Shown here: in pieces, positions 1 to 13,222 of the stretch
Numbering within the stretch: position 1 is the stretch's first letter
Layout: each line of letters opens with the position of its first letter
NCBI RefSeq assembly: GCF_023973825.1
Contig: NC_090117.1
Location: 248,001 to 312,000 of the forward strand
DNA from: Plasmodium brasilianum
Lineage: Eukaryota > Apicomplexa > Aconoidasida > Haemosporida > Plasmodiidae
Reading direction: 5' to 3'
Length of the DNA stretch: 64,000 nt
The notes under the pieces: model-generated
Told to the model about the DNA's origin: nothing
The model's input: only the letters and a program-made list of their open reading frames with translations
The model's database searches: none
Program-made: the position numbers and the translations under genes

Positions 1-355
1 TACTTTATCTAACAAATCATAATTTACACTTTCTTCTTCTACTTTATCTAACAAATCATCATTTACACTTTCTTCTTCTACTTTATCTAACAAATCATCA
101 TTTACACTTTCTTCTTCTACTTTATCTAACAAATCATAATTTACACTTTCTTCTTCTACTTTATCTAACATATCATCATTTACAATTTCTTCTACTTTAT
201 CTAACAAATCATAATTTACACTTTCTTCTTCTACTTTATCTAACATATCATCATTTACACTTTCTTCTACTTTATCTAACAAATCATCATTTACACTTTC
301 TTCTTCTACTTTATCTAACATATCATCATTTACACTTTCTTCTACTTTATCTAAT
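1..355 (-). repeat. Coding 36/39-bp tandem repeat in the exported protein
   Basis: About nine units of 36 or 39 bp keep the frame and encode E(E)ESVNDDLLDKV-like units. Variation is limited to N/Y/D changes and loss of one Glu codon. It continues past the left edge. Confidence 0.9.
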
Positions 356-704
356 ACATCATCATTTAATTCGCTTTCCTCAAGCTTTTTCTTCAATTCT
401 TCCAGTATATCTTCATTTAGCTCATCACTATTTTCTAAATGATTTAAAAAAACCTTATTAAAATCATCATTATCTAAATTTTCGGTTGTACTTGCACCAT
501 CTTCTGAATTGAATGCAACATTTACATCTTGCGTTGGAAAAACAGACTCACTTGTTTCATCAATTTCTGTTAATGATCTTTTGAAATTAAAATTTGAAAT
601 TTTATCTAACTTATTCGCATTGCTATTCCATGAATTATATGAGGTGCACTAAAAATACAAAGCAAAGAAAAAAAAAAAAAAGTTGTAAAAATTTTTTTTT
701 ATTT

Positions 705-738
<34 letters not shown>

Positions 739-1224
739 TGTATACGTGGGTATAAGTGCATATGTGTATATGTATCCTTATAAACGAAAATTATTATTTT
801 ATAAAAAAATTATTATTACATATACGTAACAATTAATTATGAAGCAAAAATCCAAAAAAAAAAAAAAATAAAATAAAACAAAAACAACTATAAAAAGGAC
901 AAAATGATGTAGCATATAAAATATAGGGAGAAAAAAAAGAAAAATTAAAAATAAAACAAAATAAAGAAAATTCAAATAACGCAAAACATAATAAAATTAG
1001 ATCTTTTATTTTTGACTTACATTATTATTAGGAGATAAGTGAATTACCCATATTAAAATAGTATATGTAATTATTTTGATCAGAATTGGAAATTTAATTA
1101 TTTTTTCTCTCATATGACATTTTTTCACCGTCCACATGTTGGATCTATTAAATATGTTACTTATATTACGTTGATAGTTTTCATTATGTTTAGATAAATT
1201 GCAGTTGTAATTTTTATTTATCAT
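1..1224 (-). CDS. PEXEL exported protein with 12/13-residue tandem repeats (3' end beyond window)
   Basis: Two exons on the minus strand. Exon 1 is 1224..1021 (68 codons) and ends at a GTAAGT donor. It holds a recessed hydrophobic segment (about residues 45-64) that would act as the ER entry signal. Exon 2 runs from 648 to the left edge after a TTTTTAG acceptor, in phase 0. A PEXEL motif, RSLTE (residues 92-96), lies 24 residues into exon 2, so export to the host red cell is expected from what is known of such motifs. After an acidic spacer comes a tandem array with consensus EEESVNDDLLDKV, in 39-bp and 36-bp versions, filling about the first 350 bases of the window. The stop codon is not in view. 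I do not recognise a family beyond 'Plasmodium exported protein'. The 372-bp intron has a poly(T) tract. Confidence 0.8.
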
Positions 1225-4200
1225 TTTTTATTTCACAAAAATATAATAAATAATAAAGCATAAGGTGGAAATGAGGATAAACAAAAAATACGTCAAAAAT
1301 ATTCTTGTATTAATTTTTTATAAAAAAACACTTAAAAACATTTTATTTATAAAAAGGGAAAAAGAAAAAAGATAAAATAAAAAAGAAAAAAAAAATTTAT
1401 AAAATACTAAAAGTATGTGTTGTATACCTACATATAAGCATATTCCCTAGTATTATATATATACATATATATATATATATAATAATTAATAAATTTTATT
1501 ATTACAGTAATTTATATTTATTTTTTTTTTTGAAAAAAAAATTAAATTAAATAAAATATTATAATATAAACAATAAATCTTAATAAAATAAAAGAAACTT
1601 TTAACCGTGATAATTCATAAAATTATAAAATGGGGATTATATAAAATATTAATAATCATGTTATTTTATGCTATATTATTAATAATATATATTTATACAA
1701 AGCTGGGAAAAAATAGATTCATGAAATATTTAAAACATAACAATTTTAAATGGGCTTAATTTTTAAAAAAATGTAATATCTATTTTATTCTCTATTATTA
1801 TATACAAAACTTTTTATTATTTATTACTTCTTTTTGAATGTTAATTGAAATTATATCGTAATAAAATGTATAATTTGTATTATATATATATATATATATA
1901 TATCTTATAAATATATATACACATGTGCTATATAATATTATATATATATTTATTAATTAATTTTTGGTCATAGAATCAATAACGCAAGAGAAAAAAAAAC
2001 TGTTTTAAAATAGTGCCTTATTTTTCTTTATAGAATAACAATTATATTAAGAAAATATATACATACAAAAAAGAAAAAGAGATTGATTTGGGGGTCAATA
2101 GTACGGTAATTTTTTTTTTTTTTTTATACTTACATTAAGTGAAATAATTAATGTTTTTTTTTTTTTTTTTATCCGTGTACAATAATATATATATATATAT
2201 ATAATATATTAAGAAATTCTGAATTACAACTTCTATGTGTTAACTCTTTTTTTTTCTAGGTTTATTTATTTTTTTCTTTGGCAATTATGTAGAAATTATT
2301 AAATTTTACATTATATACTATTGCATTATACTAATAATGGAAGTATGGATATATAAAAAAAAAAAAAAAAAAAACTCAATGAAAATTTGTGTTTAAAGTT
2401 TCCTATTCTAATAATTAAACCCTAGTTTCACAAATTTTTACATGCAAAAATTTCTTTTCTGTTTAAAGGAATTATATATATATAAATACATAAATATATA
2501 CAACCTAACCGAAAAATAACTTTTATTAGAAAAAAGTAAATAAAATATAATATATATATATATACATTATATTATGTACAAACATAAAAAAAAAAAAAAA
2601 AACTATTACAAGCAAAAAGTCCTTGCAAAATTGAGCTGCATGTATAATATTTTAAACAAATCCAAAAACACAAAAAAAAAAAAAACACACAGGTGAATTT
2701 TCTCGTTTCGCAATAAGTTTAATAATATTTACTCCATTGTTTAGATATAATATATATATATTATTATTATATATTTATTTGTACATTGCAATAATAATAG
2801 TATTTAGTGTTAAAAATTGCTAATAAATTTCCTCCCTTAAATAAAATTTTTTAAAGCAAATATAAATAATATTATTATAGCACAGAATTTTCAATAGTAA
2901 TGCTATTATACAGTAAAAATTATCTTTGTTACATAATAAATAAAAATATTATTTATGATATTTTATTTATATATAAGATTTTTCCTTTTTTCTTTTTTTT
3001 TGGCTAGTTATGTAAAATAGTGTATTATAAAAATTACTTGAATGACCAAAAAAATTCCCGAGAATAGTTAATGTTTTATGAAAAAGGGTGTAGTTAAACT
3101 TTCATAGTAATATTTTATATATATAAAATAAGCAGATGGGCCTTTATAAACAAATTTTATAACGAAATTTATGAAAATATTTTATTACGAAACAAAATAG
3201 TTTTTCTTGTTTAAAAGTTTCTTTTGTGCATAGCGCAAATGTATAAATCCTCGTATGTTACGGAAATATATAAAAATTAGCAAAAAAAAAAACTAATGTA
3301 TCTTTTATATTAATAATGTGGAAAGTTTTCTTTTATCTCCATATTTTTAATTTTTCAAGAATATTATAATGTACATTAAAAGAATAAAAAATAAAGAGTT
3401 CACAAATATATTCAAAAAATAATTGCTTTTCGTCAATGTAACCGTATACATATATATATTTATATGTACAGTTCAAATACTCATAATTAATTAAATATAG
3501 ATTGTAGCACCTCAAAAAAATAGTAAAAGTATATTATTTATATAACTCATATTTTGCTTATTTTACCCCTCTTTCTTTTTTTAATTTTTCTTCCGAACAA
3601 TCTTTTTGCATCTTTTACATGTAACAACATGAGCTTTCACAGGTAAGTCCCCCTATATAGTAATCCTTTTAATAGAAATTTTAGAAACTTATAATATTTG
3701 TGGAAATTTAAAATACCTATACTCTTTTATGTAACATGTATAATCTAATGTGGTCTGTTTTATTATATTGGAAAAATAGTACATCTTTTTTCTAGAATAA
3801 TATTAATAATAATTTTGCATGTGGTAATTTATTAATAATTAATAGTTGAATTTACATGTATCTCTACATAACAAATGATAATATAAATTTGTTATTAAGA
3901 ATTTATATTTATTAAAAGTACTTCAGCATAATAAATTAAATCCTTCTCTTATAACATAATTGACATTATCATCTTAAGAACATCTTGCACATTATGACAT
4001 CTTTATTCGCATTTATTGAATAATGAGGAGATAATATTACTTATAGAAACTGAGTACTTCATCACTCTCATAAGGACTATTAACAAATGTTCAAAATGAA
4101 AAAATGCTTCAGAAAAATGTTAAGTGGCTTCACTTATGTAAAGGAATTTTCATAATACTAAGAGAAAAAAAAATTATGCATTTTTTAAAATTTTCATATA

Positions 4201-4699
4201 AAGGGCATTTTTATGGAGCGTCAATTTCAGTTCTATAAATGCAGTAACCTTGTCTTACGAAACAAATGAATACGCATATATATGTATACATATAAATATA
4301 TATATGTACACATATTTATGTATGTATGTTCACATATATATATCTTTATTCTTATAACATATTTAACGGAATTTATTCGTTTTCTTTTGTTCAATATAAA
4401 ACCATTCTTAACATTATGCTTATGCTTTTACTTATATGTAATATTTTAGAATACTAGTTTTTTACGTCCATTATTAAAACTTAAGTTAAATTAAATAACA
4501 GTAAATTACTTAATAAGAATAATATCATTTTATAACTAACCTACGTTCGTTACTTTAATTTAGGATGTAAAAACCCAGAAATATTAATTCATTATGCTAA
4601 AATATATTTTTTCCAAAAATAAAATATTGGTAACAAAATTTTGCAAACCTTTATACAAAGTTTGATAAAAGACTTCTTAAATTTAAAGCTCTATTATTA

Positions 4700-4745
<46 letters not shown>

Positions 4746-5652
4746 AAAATAATAAAATAATTATATGATAAAATGTTGAAATGGTTGTTTGGCATAATGG
4801 TAAAATAAAATAAACAGTAAAAAAAAAAAATACTTTCATTGATTTCATTAAATCCACATATATGTAATAACTCTTACGTATTTGAACTTAAGACATTGTT
4901 CCAAAAAATATTAATAAAATTACATGCATTTTATAAATAATATCGTACCATTTACTACTAAAAAATGAAAATTTATGCCTATGTTTTACGAAACTTTAAA
5001 GTATCAGTTAATAAATGTAGAATAAAAATAAAAATATTCATTTTACTAATTAATTCATGTACAACGACATACAAATCGTAATACGTCAATTGATATTAAG
5101 CTTCTAAAAAATTATATTTCTAATTAACGTATTTCAATATATTTTAATTCGGTACACGCAATGCACAATTGTGATCTGTATATATACGTATGTGTACATG
5201 TATATATATACACACATATACATGTCATCCATAAAATGTTCAAATATGCTTGGAGGTACATATATTCAAAAAAACAAAAAAAAAAATAGTTAAAAATTAA
5301 GATATTAAAAAGTGGATAGTTATATGCATACACACTCATACATATAAGTGCGTACCGAAATGTATATATATATATACATCCTGTTAACCTTAACCACTTC
5401 AAAATTTGTAATTATAAGTCCTTAAATGGGCACAAAACACTCAAAGATATTACATACGTTAAAATTTTTCATACCTGTTAGTATATCTAAACAGCTTCTT
5501 ATATTATAATTGTCTGTATAGAGTTGCTTTTTACCTTTGCATTTAAAAAAAAAGAAGTTTTTCTTACAAAGTCGGTTTACATTTATCTGTATATATGTGT
5601 ACATATAAGCATATGTTCTCGTATGGGCGTTTGTACATGTTTTTAATTTTCA
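1225..5652. other. Gene-free AT-rich subtelomeric spacer
   Basis: No reading frame here has coding character. The content is (AT)n tracts, poly(A)/poly(T) runs and T-rich open stretches that encode only Phe/Ile/Tyr/Leu. An uninterrupted run of 43 A lies at 4701-4743. This is the shared 5' flank of the left-edge gene and the 3' flank of the next exported gene. Confidence 0.6.
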
Positions 5653-6266
5653 TTATGCCATTTCACTGCGTATCTTATAAACCTTGTATATTAAATAACA
5701 TGTTGACAAAAAGGGTATGAAAGCTATGGTCAGAGTAAATGATGCTGAAATTAAATGGGCTTTAATATAATAAGCTGCCAACGCAGTGACTGTAGCTAAA
5801 ACGGGTGTTGAAAATATCTTTAAACCTTTGAAAAAATTTTTGACTTTTTCGAAAAAATTCATACCACTTTTAATTGGAGCCTCTTTTTCAGAATCTATAT
5901 ATTTTAAAGCTTTTACTATTTCTTTTTCAACTATCAAATCAATTTTTTTTATAAAAGCCATAATCTTGGATGCTATGTTTCTTGTCTGTTGTTCATAAAT
6001 ATTTTCTATTTTATCTACTATATTTTGTTCTAAAGTTTCGTAAGAGGAATTTAAACTCCTTGCACTTTCTACTAATACTCTATTTGTTCTTAATATAAAT
6101 TTGTCATTCTTTGGTATATCGTAATTCTCTCCTAACATATTATAAATGGTATCACCCGCCTGTAAACAAAAATTTGGATATTTCTATACATATATACCAC
6201 ACATTATTTAATGCAAAAAAAATTAGGAAAAAATGCCAACTTTTACACCACATATAAACGAGTTAC

Positions 6267-6303
<37 letters not shown>

Positions 6304-6621
6304 CGTATATATTCAACACATCGGAAAACATACAAAATTATTAAATATCACTGGTGCATTCACATAGCCATTCACTTCTTTTTATAATCTTACACTATTA
6401 TTAGAATAAACAAGCAACATCCAAATTAAATGGATAAACATATATGCTTTTATGAAAAGAGGAAGCAAGTTTAACTTCTCTTTTTTTCTACACTTTTCTA
6501 ATGCTCTTAAATAAACCGCCCCATATATGTCACCTTTATTATCTACATTTTTTTCGTTTCCATAATAATTCCTTGTTGTTGTAATATTGGGGTTAATATT
6601 ATAATTTTTCCTCTTCAACAT
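5653..6621 (-). CDS. PEXEL exported protein with C-terminal hydrophobic pair, unknown function
   Basis: Two exons. Exon 1 is 6621..6394 (76 codons) with a hydrophobic segment near its end (LFIKAYMFIHLIWMLLVY) and a GTAAGA donor. Exon 2 is 6159..5653 after a TTTACAG acceptor, in phase 0, giving about 244 residues. A PEXEL-type RVLVE (about 103-107) lies 27 residues into exon 2. The C-terminus has two hydrophobic stretches with a short polar gap (LATVTALAAYYIKAHLISAS and LTIAFIPFLSTCYLIYKVYK). The middle is charged and helical. Export into the red cell with membrane insertion is inferred from this architecture. I do not recognise the family. It resembles small two-TM exported proteins in general layout only. 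It has the same strand and the same exon plan as the left-edge gene. Confidence 0.8.
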
Positions 6622-9600
6622 TTCTTTTTACTGCTTTGAAAAAAAATTATAATTAAAAATGTTCTTAAATTGTATATCGTATAAAAAAAAGGATAAAAAA
6701 TTAGAAAAATGCAAAAGAATAATAAAAAAATAGCAAAATAACAAAATAACAAAATAGCAAAATAACAAGAAAATTAAAGAACGAAATAATGATAATAAAA
6801 AAGTAACAAACGAGAAAATAAAAGAACGATAAAAAAATAATAGTAAAATAATAGAACTAACGATGCCAAAATAACAAAATAATATCTAAATAACGAATTA
6901 ATAATAACAAAATGTAGAATTAATAACAAAATATAAAATTAATAGAAACAAAATATAAAATTATTAGTAACAAAATATAAAATTATTATTAACAAAATAT
7001 AAAATTATTATTAACAAAATATAAAGTTGTTAGTAACAAAATATAAAGTTATTAGTAACAAAATACAAAATTAATAGTAACAAAATAACATAATAATGAT
7101 AATACACAAATGGAACAATGATAACAAAAAAGCAAAATTACAAAATAATGATAACAAAAGAACAAAATAGTAATATTGTATATCATTATACATGTCATGA
7201 GAAAAAATTAATTTATTTTTACTATTACTCAAAAAAAAAAAAGGCAGTTCCAACTTGTAACCTGCTTTAAGTAATGCTTAAAATCACCCCTGCAGCTTTT
7301 CTTTTTACAGATGATAAAGAATGAAATAGTAATTTATAAGTAATACAGTACAAAATAGGAACTAAAGATATCTTTATGAAAAATAAAGCAAAAATGCATC
7401 TTCGTAATTTTTTTTTTTTATATTTTTTGTTTAAAAGAAAAATAAAAAATTTCTATTGGAATTGTTTTTTCTTTAAATTTTCAAAAAAAAATTACACATA
7501 TATATGTATATATAATGGAAGTACAAAATAAATAAAAAGGGAAGTAAAAAAAAAGGTACATTATCCATCAAGTATTTATATATATTAACGTATAATGGAA
7601 TATTGTGTATATAATTATTATAAAAATTTTATTTATTTGTAATAATTTTATAATGTGTATTTATCATGTGCGAGAGGAATTTAATATGTAAAACAAAACA
7701 TTATTTTACGCAGATATATCGTTTATATGTTAATAAATACTAATATATACATTTTGCATATATACTTTATCTAAATTATGTATATATGATTATATAAAAA
7801 ATTTAAGTCTACTTATTTTATAAATTTAAAAGGTAAAATAAAACAAAGAGTCACCGTTTTCCTTCATCGTTTTTCTCTTTTAACAAATAAATACCATTAA
7901 GGTTTTTTCTTTTAATTATAATTTTTAGAATACTATAATAAGTTATGTAAAATACATAAATCAGCAAGTTAATTTTGCAGTGGAAAAATAAAATAAAATA
8001 AAAGTTTGCATTAGGAATATTACCATAATTATATTGTATTAATATATACAAACACTTTTCTGTAAATGGTAATTAACTTTCTAAATAGTATGCATATATA
8101 TATTAAATGTAAAGATTATTACAAAAAAATCAAACAAATTCATAAAAAAGAATAATAAAATGAAAGGAATGTTTTCGTAACTTTTACTGCGGTTACATAG
8201 CCATTATATTATACCGCTTAAACTTCATCTAGAATAGTTTTCCATATGTTTAATGATTTGAAAAAGATATACACATACATACACATTATGTATAATTAAA
8301 TAATGTATTATATGTATTTACTAAGTGGAATATTATGTAAAAATTGATCTTTTTTTTTTTTTTTTTGATAATATATATTGAATTCGTTCTTTATGACATT
8401 CGTATAATTCTCCTAAAAGAATCTGAATTAAGAATGTCCAAAATGAAAATATGTTCATTAAAGATATTGGGAATTAAAATCTTATATTAATAAATTTAGG
8501 CTACATTGGCAAGAAGTCTATTTGAGAGTATGTATAGTATTGGAATAGGGGACTACTATTAAAAAAAAAAAAATTTTATTTATATATTTTTTAAATGATT
8601 TGAACTTATAAAATAATAAAATGCACTATATAATTAATTTATAAAAAGTACAGTAGTTTTATCGTTTTGATAATATTCCTTACTAAGACTCAATAATGAC
8701 ATTAATAGGAGTTGATAATGCTACCAATTAGGATAATCATATAAAACTCACAAAAACGAAAAGACATATTACTATTACATTTTTAATTTTGTTTTTAACG
8801 AATATCCTAGGATTTTCAGAAACCCCACTGACAGTTCTTATTAAAAATAAAGTGTAAATACTCAGAAAAAAAATATAAAATAAATACGCGTTTTGTTTTC
8901 CAAAAATCGCACATATATAGATATATACATACATATAGGAGATGCATATACGAGCTCACTTTTTTTTAAAATGAAATATTTAAGTGCGAGTTAATATATA
9001 TGATATATAAAAGCATAATTATACATTTTAAAAGGGAAAAATATTACCAGTATGAAAATATAATATGGCTATATCTTTTCTTATTATAGGGATTAGCTAA
9101 ATATGGTACATATACACATAATAGAAATAAAAAAAGTAGTAATGATAATAACTATACTAATGACAAAATTATCTTTTCTCTATTTTACAATAAAAAAGAA
9201 TTTTTTACATACATTAAAACAGCACATATCCTGTACACTTACAGAACAAATAATAAAAATAAAAAGTTCAAATTAAACCCATATTTTGTGTATTGGTATA
9301 TATATGCGTAAAAAACCCCATATCTCCAGTTAACTTCTGAAAAGGCATTTGCACAAATGTATTATATAAATATTCTTAGGTAGACTTGTACGAATTATTA
9401 TGAACTGTGTTAATAATATATAGTTGTCATTATTAAGTAAATTTTTTCCATGAGGTATAATATGTTACATTCAATGTAGTTCCCTTTAATGAATAATTTA
9501 GACCTCATGTATAATTATTCATGTACTATTTAAGGTATCTCTTACTTGAGCAGTTTAAAATTCAGCTATTGTCCTTTCCGTGTTTCATATATTTTGACTT

Positions 9601-9984
9601 TAGCAGCGTTACACTTAAATAATATTTTTAATATTAAACGGAAGAAGGAAAGAAAAAGGATAAAGAAAAAGAAGTAGAAATAGAAATAGAAATAGAAGTT
9701 GAAATAGAAATAGAAGTTGAAATAGAAAAAGTAGTATAAATGAAGTAGAAATGATATAGAAAAAGTGATCAATTAAAAATAGCCATTGTGAAGTAACACC
9801 CTAATACCTTTTTTATATCCATCAAAACAACTACATTACAGTCATAATGTTTTCCTCAATTGTAATTTTTAATTAGCATTATCATTAATCCATGCAACAT
9901 TTTAGTATTTACTATATATACATTTTTACTGTTAGGAGTAAAAATGAACAAAATATATATTCTTTGTGTATATGATTGCGTAAA

Positions 9985-10015
<31 letters not shown>

Positions 10016-10655
10016 ATATGAATATATGAATATGTTCATAATATGTCATGCGTTATTTTTCCATGAATTTTTTTTTATTCCTATTTTAAAATATTTACTA
10101 AAAAAATAGAGGTTCAGGATATACTATTTCTTAAATTAAAAAGAATAAAATTAGGTGAAAAATATTCACGTACAGTAAATTTTAAAGTAGTACAACTACT
10201 TTTTCATGGGTTTAACATTAATGTAAAAAGAAGCTTAACCTGCTTTTAACAATTCTGAAATTTTTTAAGTTTATACAAATATAAATATGTGTATATATGA
10301 ACATGTTTAAAAGCAAGATTTTTCATGTTTAATTCCTAAATAACAAATGTAGCATAAATACTCCATAACAATTATTTTCTCTATATAGTAATAATATTTA
10401 CTCCCTAACAGTTTTTTCACTGCAAGAGCAATTCTCATAATCAGATCAACCTGATCACACATAATATCCTGTGCAATTATCTATTTATTCAACTCCTTTA
10501 AGCATTCACATGTAGTTTACATACTTTCCCATTTAGCATTTTTTATTTCAGTTTATATATGCACTATAATATGTAGGTTCAGATTATAAATTATTTTTTT
10601 TATCTTTTTTTACAACATATTTTTTATACTTTATATGTTACATTATCAAAAAGGG

Positions 10656-10699
<44 letters not shown>

Positions 10700-10992
10700 G
10701 TATATAAACATATAGGTGCAAAAACAACAAAACAAATAGATTTATTTTCTTAATCTGTATTATATACTTGAAAATAATAAAACATCCCATAAGTTAATTT
10801 TTACGCGTTTTCTTAAAAAAAAATTATACCCCCTTAATATTTATTATACCATCTTTTTTTTATAAAGATACCACAGTTGCTTATCATCAACAACTATAAG
10901 CTATCCTTTTAGTGTTGTTTAATTTTATCAATACACAATAGCTTAAATAAAAGTACAATTTTAAAATAATGCACAATTCATTATATATATAT

Positions 10993-11042
<50 letters not shown>

Positions 11043-12109
11043 GAAATAATAATAATATTGTTTCTTTTTATATTTATTTATTTTATTTTATTTTGCCGAT
11101 TTATAATAAAAAAAAAAAAAAAAACGCTGCTAATTGGGTAAAAATGAATAAAAAAGTGGTAAAAAAAAAAAAAAAGAATAGGTCATGATTTTAAGAACAG
11201 AAAAAAAAAAAAAAAGCAGACACCTATTGCGAAAAATAAGAGTTCAGATTGCACATACTCAATAGTCATAAGTTATTTGAAAATAAAACAAAGTTGCACA
11301 ACATTCACTTTTTTAAAAACTAAATTTAATTATTTCGTAAATAAAATACTTTTTATGATGAACTACGTATAAATATATATATAATATTTATTTTTTTTTA
11401 TAGATATATTTTGTTCTGTTAAATATTTTTCCATTTAGAATTATTATATATATATATATATATATATGGAATTTATTTTAATTTCTTTTTCATTGTTTAC
11501 AAAATTATAAACACCTTTTTGTTAAATTTTTGCAAAAATGGAATTACATTTTAAAATTTTTAATTAAATTAATTTTTTTTTATTATAACCATATGTAAAA
11601 ATAATAGTTGTATTTTCACAGTACCTTTTGTGATATTCTAATATATGCATCCTGATTTGTGCTCATTAGAGTAACCCTTTTAATTTTTAAGTGTAAGAAT
11701 TTTTAATTATATAGAAATGTATAAAATAAAACTTAACTTTTTAACATCGCCTATTACTTGTGGAATATAGCTTAAGTACTGCTGATTTAGTATTTTTAAA
11801 GTTTATATATATATATATATAAGTACATATGTATAATAAATAAAAGGTTTTAAAATAATATAATTGTTTGGTTTAGCAATTTTTTATCAAGCAGAATTCT
11901 TACTGTACATTATTTATTACATCATAAAAATAGAACTAATATTTTTTTTTTTTTTTAATTTTTATTATTTTTAACATAATTAAATATCGAAAATATTTTT
12001 GATATTATTAACAATAATAATATACCAATTTTAGAAAAAAAGGAGTGCTTTTTCCTTTAAGAAAAATTCAAGTGTTGTTTAAATTTTGTACAAGTCAGAA
12101 ATTGAAAAA
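6622..12109. other. Gene-free AT-rich spacer with minisatellites and possible gene relics
   Basis: About 5.5 kb without a supportable gene, lying between divergent exported genes. It contains AACAAAAT-type tandem repeats (6720-7100), a GAAATAGAA purine repeat (9660-9740), and long (AT)n tracts near 10,660 and 10,980. A few slightly GC-richer patches (8.4-8.9 and 10.35-10.55 kb) give broken peptide readings on the minus strand that could be decayed multigene-family members. Confidence 0.5.
6900..7100. repeat. AT-rich minisatellite, ~21-bp units
   Basis: Repeated units close to 'ttattaacaaaatataaaa' occur head to tail with small changes. They are preceded by shorter 'aacaaaata' repeats from about 6720. 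The array is noncoding. Confidence 0.7.
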
Positions 12110-13222
12110 ATGAATAGAAAAAATAAAGGATTTACAAATTTGGCAAGATATATGTCATTTAAAATGTTGTTTTATTGTTTGCCCATTCTTTCGTTGCTAG
12201 TTAGAAGAAAAATTAATCAAGCGGAAGCGCATGTATGTATACGCACATACGTGCTTAATGTATATATGCGCAATATATATATGTGAACACTATATATTTA
12301 CATATTAAATTTATATTAAATGCATTTCCCCTTCGAATTATTCGCTACCACTTTTTAAAAAATGTTTATCTTTAAAATTTTATTTTTATAGGAGATCAAT
12401 ACAATATTAACCGAGGAAAATGTGTGCTTAGGGTTACAAATGAAAAGTGCAAATTTTGGAAGAAATTTAACAGAAGCGCATTCAGAAGATTCATTAAAAA
12501 TAAATGAGAAAAACGATCATCAGAGTGAGCAAATAGCTGATAACTTAAGATTACGGAACAGTAAGAATATTATTAACAGAACGATAAAAAACGAAACAAA
12601 AGATGCAACAAAAACGAAAAGGAAAGAAACTGAAGTTGGGCATTTCTCCAATAGGACCTCAGAAAATAAAGGGAATGAAGAACAAATTAAATTTAAAGCA
12701 GTAGAAAATGAAAATTTCGGGAACAAAATCTTAGAAAGTAGAATAAAATTGACAGAAGAAGAAGTGACAGAAATATTAGATTCATTAGAAGATGTTGTAT
12801 CGAAAAAAGAAATGTATATTGTATGGTTTAATGTTCATAATCATTGTATAAAAAAATATTATGCGATGATAGAAGAGTTATGGACAAATATTAAATTGTC
12901 AGCATTTTGTCGTAATCTTTCAGAAAAGGATTTACTTAAAATATGGTGGAAAGCTTACCCGGATCTTATTACTGAACTAAAAGAGAACGATAAAAATTGT
13001 ATAATCGACTTTTACAATTTATTTGATAGAGGAGAGTGCACACGTGATGAATATAAAAATTTCATAGATAACAGAAAGAAAAATTGGACATCCATTACAA
13101 ATGTAATGAAATATAAATGGAATAATTTGTTAATGGATCTAATAAAAAACATCACCAGCTGGGAATATACTAATGATGATAATCCATTAAATTCGCCCGA
13201 CCCTCCTATGTTTTCATTTTAA
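12110..13222 (+). CDS. PHIST (PRESAN-domain) exported protein
   Basis: Two exons. Exon 1 is 12110..12232 (41 codons), starting at the first ATG and containing the hydrophobic core MLFYCLPILSLLV, with a GTATGT donor. Exon 2 is 12392..13222 after TTTTTATAG, phase 0, for about 317 residues in all. PEXEL RNLTE is at residues 65-69. The C-terminal half is a PHIST domain: conserved Trp-centred helices are visible (VWFNVH, LWTNI, IWWKAYPDL, NWTSI, KWNNLL). PHIST proteins are exported to the infected red cell, where several bind cytoskeleton or surface-protein tails. That role is family knowledge, not shown here. The spacer between PEXEL and domain is Lys/Asn/Glu-rich and disordered. It is the first of two PHIST genes in tandem, followed 3 kb later by the second. 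Confidence 0.92.
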
